Below are positions 58,343 through 64,000 of a DNA stretch of 64,000 nucleotides, piece by piece. The notes under the pieces were generated by a model. That model did no database searches. It was not told where the DNA came from and worked only from the letters and a program-made list of their open reading frames with translations. Position 1 is the stretch's first letter. Each line of letters starts with the position of its first letter. The DNA is from Emergomyces orientalis (taxonomy: Eukaryota > Ascomycota > Eurotiomycetes > Onygenales > Ajellomycetaceae), in assembly GCA_002110485.1 (NCBI GenBank), contig MOWL01000074.1, positions 1 to 64,000 of the forward strand. Direction: 5' to 3'. The position numbers and the translations under genes were made by a program.

Positions 58343-59055
58343 ATGCGCGCAGATAGCTCCAGCAGCGTCACTGGTGCTGTCATTGCAGTCCTAGCAACAG
58401 CAGCACTCATCAGCAGTGTTAGCGGAGTGTGGACCTGTCCAAGTGAACGGGAGCCTTACTGCTGCGGAAAATATTCGAGGGTCAATGAGAGCTCGACTGT
58501 GCTTATTGGGGTTGAGTGTATGATTGTTTCTGTCTCGCCTACTCTCTCCTTTTCTGATCATGAAGCAAGTTATATTACCTCTTGGTTTTTTCCTTCTTTT
58601 TATACCTGCTGCCGGTATACGATTTGCTGGAATAGCAACAACGGGGAAATTTCTACCCTTCCACTTTTCTGCCTTCAAATAGGAAATAATTCCGACTGAC
58701 AGAATATCCTTCCGGAAATGATCAAACAAACAGGCATCGACGCGCCAAGAAACGATAACTGTACTGACGGGGAGCCTGTTGAATGTTGCAAGCCGATGGT
58801 ATGTGGTATCTTCCCTCTCTCTGTGTCGGTTCTGATTTGATAATATCACCCTTATGCCTTTTTCCATCAACTACTCCCCCTTCCCCTTCTATTACACACA
58901 CCCCGTCCACATCCAGATTCCTGACAACCATATTCGTCTTTTTGCCGGAATAGAAACCGGAGTCGCCCAAGGACCCCCACTCACCACCAAATTCGACGGC
59001 GGATTACTACTGCGATAGCAAGGCTGTTGGATATAGCCTTCGCTGGCAGGGATAA
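58343..59055 (+). CDS. Small secreted eight-cysteine protein with hydrophobin-like spacing
   Basis: Three exons, 58343-58517, 58734-58798 and 58954-59055, give 113 residues; introns are 216 and 155 bp. A signal peptide is clear (VTGAVIAVLATAALISSVSG, residues 9-28). The mature chain has eight Cys with spacing C-x7-CC-x17-C-x8-C-x7-CC-x22-C-x13, the C-CC-C-C-CC-C order of fungal hydrophobins, although the last gap is longer than usual and the loops are more polar than in typical members. The splice sites were chosen because they alone keep the frame open and supply the fourth and eighth Cys; the second intron has a nearer AG (ending 58918) that would give a tail without the last Cys. A role at the hyphal or spore surface is inference. 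Exon borders need transcript support. Confidence 0.65.
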
Positions 59056-60115
59056 TATGGGGTGGAAGTTGAAGAGGTAGCTTTGGAAGCAATGTCGATC
59101 ACAACTGGATGATCTTAAATATATGTGCCAAATGAAAACAGAAAATGGATGATGATTTAAGGGGAAGATAGGGGTTTTCCATACACATATTTTCTGTAAT
59201 ATGTATCACGTTTGTTGGGAAGGCTCTGACCATTTGGCAGATGGGCTTGGTGGGACTGAAAGCAAAAATGAAAATTCGTCGTGACGTGGGTGATCAGTTT
59301 ATGGTATACGTTTATGTACCCGTTATTTTGTAATTAGAGAAGGATTATAGACAATGTTATTACTTTTAAGACCGATGAGAATTTATGAATGATGCAAATC
59401 GAAAGGTGGTCAACAGCTGTTGCTTCTAAGGACAGGATATGTACCTAGGTAACGTGGATGAAATGAAACCTTTTAATGCCCCTAAAATATCAAAATAAAG
59501 GAGGTAGATGGAGTGATATCCCCATTTCTCTAAATATATCTGGATATCCTGGTGGGAAATTGATGTAGAAACACGTAGAAGGAGAATAGGGGAGGGGGCT
59601 TTTCTGCTTTGGCGAGTTATTGTGCGTCTATGTTCAGTGCCTCTACTTAAATCCAACAGGCAACAAATGCAATATATCTTTCAGTCATTACTTGGGGATT
59701 GATGGTTTCTAGATCCTCCGAATCCAACTAGAAAAGAAGAGACCAGCCGAGGAGGGCTCACAAGAATACACGTCAGCCGATGGTAGCATTCATCTCCGAG
59801 ACATAACAGCGGGAAACCCAAGTTGGTTCTGTTTTTCCTCAAAAGAAACATCCATGCTCTAGAAATTCAGAATAATGCCCTTCAAATAGACCTTTTACTT
59901 AGCGTACTTGATGATCTTCCCGAGGGGCGCCGGGCCGGGTTGGGCAGTGAAACGGCCAAAACCATGGCCCTGGAAGATATAGGAGTAAACTGTGGGGAGT
60001 GGGTTGGGGAGCGCCTCTTGAACAAGCAAAAGCACTCTCCCCTTGTCGGATGAATGGACGGCTCTCTAGCCTCCTTGGTTTCGTCTCATATTCCCCATTC
60101 CCACTTGAGTCTATT
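59056..60115. other. Intergenic, convergent gene ends
   Basis: No gene seen. Frames at 59426-59656 and 59823-60053 have no motif. Confidence 0.5.
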
Positions 60116-61144
60116 TTACACAGGCTCGGCATCCCACAACACCTCCGCGTTGCGCCTAAATAGCCTCTCTGCCATACCCGCATCTTCCTCCGCACACCAT
60201 CCCAGGCAAGCCTTGGCAAACGGCGCGATATCGATCCCCTCAAAGCGGGTATGTGGCCAATCTGTCGCAAAGACTAACCGCTCCTTACCCGCGTGCATAA
60301 GCTCACGCGCAAGCACGCCCAGATGCTGAAACTGTGGGTCATCACTGAGCCGGTACGGCGCGGAAATTTTGACGTATGTACTCCCCTGTTCCAGCAGAGA
60401 AATGAGTGCGGTAAAGCCAGGTAAGGCGTATGGGTTAAATGGCGAAGGCGATGACGACAATGATGATGACGCTGGTAATGTCGGTTTGGCAAAATGGTCT
60501 AGACATACCTTGACACCCAACTGAGGGACGATGTGTACGAGATCTGGCATGGTTTGCATAGGCACGTAGAGCTGGAGCACCCACCCCAACTCGCGGATGA
60601 TATCTGCATACTCGTGTAGCGTACGCTCTAGTTCTCCCGCACTCAGCTGTTGTGGTACAGAGACAAAATTCAACCTTACCCCTCTGACACCAAGCCGGTG
60701 CCAGGTTTCCAAAATGCTGTCATTTTCGTCATGGCGGCCCTTTACATTGATGGTGGCCGCGTCGAAGCAAACCACACCTCGACCATGCCTGGGTCCAAGC
60801 TGTTTGAGCCCGTCGAGTAGACAGCTATTATCATAGCCGTAGATGGAAGGCTGGACGAGGACTAAGTTGCGGATGCCCAGGGTTGATTCGAAGTTGAGGG
60901 CTTGGGAGAGGGTGTGGGCCTTGCTCGGGGCGTAGGCTGCGGTTGCGGAGAGAGGGTAGTGAGAGGGGTCTACGATGTGCATGTGGTTGTCCCAGGAGTT
61001 TTGGGGGATCCTTTGTGATAGGGAGCTATGAACAAAGGGGGGGTTGAGAGTTGATTGGTGTTTTTTGGTGCTCCCTGGGGATGTCCGTGGCTTCTTTGTC
61101 CATGGTATTATTGCGGGGAAGGTTCTAAGGCGGAGAAGACCCAT
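60116..61144 (-). CDS. Amidohydrolase-2 family TIM-barrel hydrolase
   Basis: A single exon on the minus strand, 342 residues from ATG at 61144 (MGLLRLRTFP). Residues 52-57 read DNHMHI, the metal-binding H-x-H at the start of an amidohydrolase barrel. Later conserved pieces are VLVQPSIYGYDN, GVRGVRLNFV, VCLDHFAKP and near the C-terminus FATDWPHTRFEG, which supplies the final metal-site Asp. This is the order of 2-pyrone-4,6-dicarboxylate-hydrolase-like enzymes (amidohydrolase family 2), which cleave ring lactones or decarboxylate aromatic acids. The substrate cannot be read from sequence. The first 20 residues are Arg/Lys-rich with no acids, possibly a mitochondrial targeting peptide. A serine-rich insert (about residues 241-250) interrupts the barrel. 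Confidence 0.85.
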   Translation of the reverse strand: MGLLRLRTFPAIIPWTKKPRTSPGSTKKHQSTLNPPFVHSSLSQRIPQNSWDNHMHIVDPSHYPLSATAAYAPSKAHTLSQALNFESTLGIRNLVLVQPSIYGYDNSCLLDGLKQLGPRHGRGVVCFDAATINVKGRHDENDSILETWHRLGVRGVRLNFVSVPQQLSAGELERTLHEYADIIRELGWVLQLYVPMQTMPDLVHIVPQLGVKVCLDHFAKPTLPASSSLSSSPSPFNPYALPGFTALISLLEQGSTYVKISAPYRLSDDPQFQHLGVLARELMHAGKERLVFATDWPHTRFEGIDIAPFAKACLGWCAEEDAGMAERLFRRNAEVLWDAEPV

Positions 61145-61967
61145 TGTGAACCAGTTACTGATGTATCTGATTGTAGAATTATCTATGCCAGGATAGCGAC
61201 TGCAGTAGATACTCAATCATCTGTGGCCATTCATGGGGCGGCAGAGAGAGTTCTGGGTTGTGTTGGGAGTCAGGCTGTATTGAGAAACGGATGGATGGGT
61301 TCAAGCAAGCATGAGATGTCGAGACGGCAATGGTCGCCGTCACTAATAGTAAACTAAAATCTGGGGGGAAGGGCGGGCGCATTAAAAGGTGCCACACGGC
61401 AGTTTGGTTATTAATTGAACAGCCAATTCCATGAACGTCTAAACAAGTAACTATAGGGTTATATAGTTATGCGGATTGATATTAAATTCATATTACCATT
61501 GTTGGGGTCAACGCTCCACCGCCCGCATTCGGTGCTGTGTCCAAGATTCAACCAAACTAACCATATATCGAGAAGGGAAAAAGAGCACTGTAATAGTAAT
61601 TAAAACGCAATAAATATATACATACTTTTGGGTTTTTATATTGCACAGTAGATCCCAAATATACATCTACATGGCACCGAGGGAGCGAATATATATCCAA
61701 ACTCCTGAAATCGCAATCGTGAGAACTCAATATCATCAGAAAAGGAAGAAAAATACAAAAAATGAAAAGCAATCGCTCAGGTTCCGCGCCACAAATAACC
61801 AACAACAGACCAACAAGACCAAGAAGCGAATGAAGAAAAATATTAAAAGGAATGTAAAACGAAAATAGCGAGGGGAATTTTGCCATCACAAATTAAACCA
61901 ATCAACGCCACCTGCGAAGGACGTAAAATAATTTCACAGAACACAGTTATATGTATAAAAGCACAAA
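61145..61967. other. Intergenic between two minus-strand genes
   Basis: Contains the promoter of the amidohydrolase and the 3' region of the downstream regulator gene. A-rich stretch at about 61735-61865; no gene seen. Confidence 0.5.
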
Positions 61968-63964
61968 TCATATCTCCCCATCCGCCCACCCCGGATCAAA
62001 TTCCCCGCCCATATTAGCAGACAATGGCTCCACATACGAAAAAGCCTCGAACAGTTCAGGCGCAATGTCATACACCCCTTCCTGTTTCAGGGAAGCGGGA
62101 ATCGCCAACGACGGGTCCGGATCTGTGAGCATGGGGATGTGGTCTTCGTCACCATCATGAGGGTTTGACAGAGGAGGGGGCGTGAAGCTGAATGCACCAT
62201 GTGGTGGGACGGTATAAGGATAGGGGGACTGGGATGTTTGTATCGAGGATGAGGGCGAGGTGGTGGAGTTTTCGTTGTGGGATTTAGTAGCGCCGCCTTT
62301 GTGGGAGTGGGAAATATGTTGGGTGTTGCGGTTTGAAGGATCGCGGATGTCGACACCGAGTTTTTCGAGTTCTTGCTCGATAAGGGTGAGGGCCGTTTTT
62401 ATCACTTCGGATTGGGATTTGTTAGTATGTTTTATGACTAATTTCTTCCTCTCTCCGCCACCAGGAGTAGATGGTACGGGGTAAACTCACCGGGATTAGC
62501 GGCTGTAACGCGGGTTAGTGCAGCTATACAGAATCTTAATTTATCCAGTGTTGACGGGGATGCATATCTCAATGCCTGCATTTCGAGCAGGAATATCGAC
62601 GCGGCGGTATAGATGCTGTAAGCCATGGATAATACGACATGCCCATCTCCGAAAGTGCGTCGGTAGAGGTCGAAAAGCGCGATTATGGAAGTCGCGGAAG
62701 ATATGCATTCGACCAGCGGTTTCGCATTGCTGGTTTCTTGGGCTGACCCCCTAAAAGGTCTGGAACAGAGGGTTGGTCTGTGTAGAAGAATGTTTGTGGT
62801 ATGGTAGACGCAGCTAGACCACGGCAGTAACAAAATATGTCAGTAATGGGGACGCTTTGTTCCTCGATGGGTTGAGAAATGGGCAAGAAACATACTTCAA
62901 CGTGACAATATGGCTTGGCGGAGAGTATGGCGGGAGATGGTCGACGATGAGTTTTAGAAACACGGGTAGCTCATCCCACCATCTTTCAAGATTGCGGCTT
63001 TGCTGGGCCACGCAGGTTTGGAATTCGACCTCTGTGCTTTTGCGGATCGGGTCGTATATGTGTATTATAATCTGATTAAGGATTACCGTTAAAGAGCACA
63101 TCTTCATAAAGCATGACGTCGCATGTGCTTGTGTTGGTGGATAGTGAGTGCCTTCGGGAAAAACGACACCGTGAGGCGTCCATATCTCAATTTCCGCCGT
63201 ATCATCCACTGTAAATATGTTGTACATGTTAGCTGGCGTCCAGTCCCAAGAATAATCGTGACTCAGACGAAAATTGAGCTGAATCAGGGGTGTTACTGAC
63301 GTAATATCCGCGGCGGACTGACGGGTGTATCCTGAATTATAGGAGACCTGCCAAAGTAAAGAGAAACCAATTTATCCCAAAAGTAACAACACCAGAACAG
63401 ACGATTGCGAATCTCGATATCCTCATCTGAAAATTGTACGGAGCCAGAATACTTCCTGCTGTCAATCGTGATGCCCAGGTCCTCAACTAGCCTAAATGCC
63501 ATCCCGCTATAGAGCCAGGCCTGCGTCCTGTTTCCCCGACCACATTCTTGTGCGCTTAGAAGGAGCAATGATTGAACGATGGGTATCTGGCCATTACCCT
63601 CCTTTACACTGTTAAATAAACCGGAACAGGCCTGCTCGAAAAACTGTTTTCCCCCATCGCATGCGTTGAGGTGGTTGGCGATTTTCGGCTCATCCTTGCA
63701 CCATCTCATGGAATGAGACAGGATGGCATTCAACAAAATCTCAGAGAAATAGGGCCCATTCATTTTCATGTCACCTACAATACAATCAGTTAGCAAAAAG
63801 AAAATGCACTCCTGCAAGTGCCGCATAAAACAGAAAGAAGAAAGAAACAATGATTGAAAATTTTCCAAGAGTACCAACTGACGAGTAAATGCCGGCCGAT
63901 AAACGAAGTTGAAAAGTGGGTGTATCCAGCACCAATGTGAATCGAGCAGGTATTGAAACGGGTC
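61968..63964 (-). CDS. Zn2Cys6-type fungal transcription factor (C-terminal part, continues past window end)
   Basis: Minus-strand exons 63883-63964, 63301-63774, 62896-63208, 62491-62813 and 61968-62404 sum to 1629 bp (542 residues plus stop); introns are 108, 92, 82 and 86 bp with matching phases. The first visible exon begins after a pyrimidine-rich GGATCAG acceptor, so upstream exons, including the zinc cluster, lie beyond 64000. Visible parts belong to the fungal-specific regulatory domain: HWCWIHPLFNFVYRPAFTR, then RLVEDLGITIDSRKY, then RNRLFWCCYFWDKLVSLYFG, VSPPRILLDDTAEIEIWTPH and HIVTLNCVYHTTNILLHRP. The C-terminal 140 residues are disordered, Ser/Pro-rich and acidic, a plausible activation region. 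The family regulates metabolic genes; the target is not readable. Its neighbour, the amidohydrolase, is a possible but unproven partner. Confidence 0.85.
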
Positions 63965-64000
63965 CTGATCCGAAGAAACAAAGAAAAAGTAAGAAAAGAA

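Overview
This is nuclear DNA of a filamentous ascomycete. Protein-coding genes are split by short GT-AG introns (mostly 54-110 bp) with CTAAC-like branch sites. Gene content is typical of Eurotiomycetes: a BNI4-type septin/chitin-synthase scaffold, eIF2B gamma, a PTR2 transporter, Zn2Cys6 regulators, a UIM-bearing GT28 glycosyltransferase and a fungal rhodopsin-fold membrane protein. An onygenalean fungus is my guess from protein style and long AT/CT-rich intergenic DNA; it is inference, not proof.

Layout. 12-4998: a complete, apparently young Ty1/copia element with two identical 102-bp LTRs, a primer site matching the anticodon loop of initiator tRNA-Met, one uninterrupted gag-pol ORF, a G-rich polypurine tract and a 5-bp target duplication. 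5.5-9.7 kb: a divergent pair, a Pex22-like anchored protein (-) and eIF2B gamma (+). 10.7-11.8 kb: an unrecognised disordered protein (-). 11.8-18.4 kb: a long intergenic and leader stretch rich in pyrimidines. 18.4-21.1 kb: BNI4 (+). 24.3-25.9 kb: an MFS transporter (+). 27.2-29.0 kb: a membrane-anchored aspartic-protease-like gene with two homopolymer frameshifts and a lost first catalytic Asp. 30.3-31.6 kb: a seven-helix fungal rhodopsin-like protein (-). 34.8 kb: tRNA-Leu(AAG) (-). 35.6-36.0 kb: an Ifi-6-16/ISG12-like small membrane protein (+). 36-41.5 kb: no gene seen. 41.5-43.9 kb: a ten-exon PTR2 peptide transporter (+).

45.6-52.3 kb is a block of three adjacent wrecked genes: a Zn2Cys6 regulator (+), a GH31 alpha/beta-glucosidase (-) and a cytosolic methionyl-tRNA synthetase (+). 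All are recognisable over most of their length but full of stops and frameshifts; two still carry an intron-like stretch at a coding junction. 53.3-57.5 kb: a GT28 glycosyltransferase with four C-terminal ubiquitin-interacting motifs and a triplicated 69-bp repeat (+). 58.3-59.1 kb: a small secreted eight-cysteine protein with hydrophobin-like spacing (+). 60.1-61.1 kb: an amidohydrolase (-). 62-64 kb: the C-terminal two thirds of a Zn2Cys6 regulator (-), cut by the window end.

There is no operon-like logic. Exon coordinates were worked out by hand from splice consensus and reading phase; in every multi-exon model except the frameshifted one at 27.2-29.0 kb, the exon lengths close to an exact multiple of three. 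Family calls rest on motif recognition, not on database searches.
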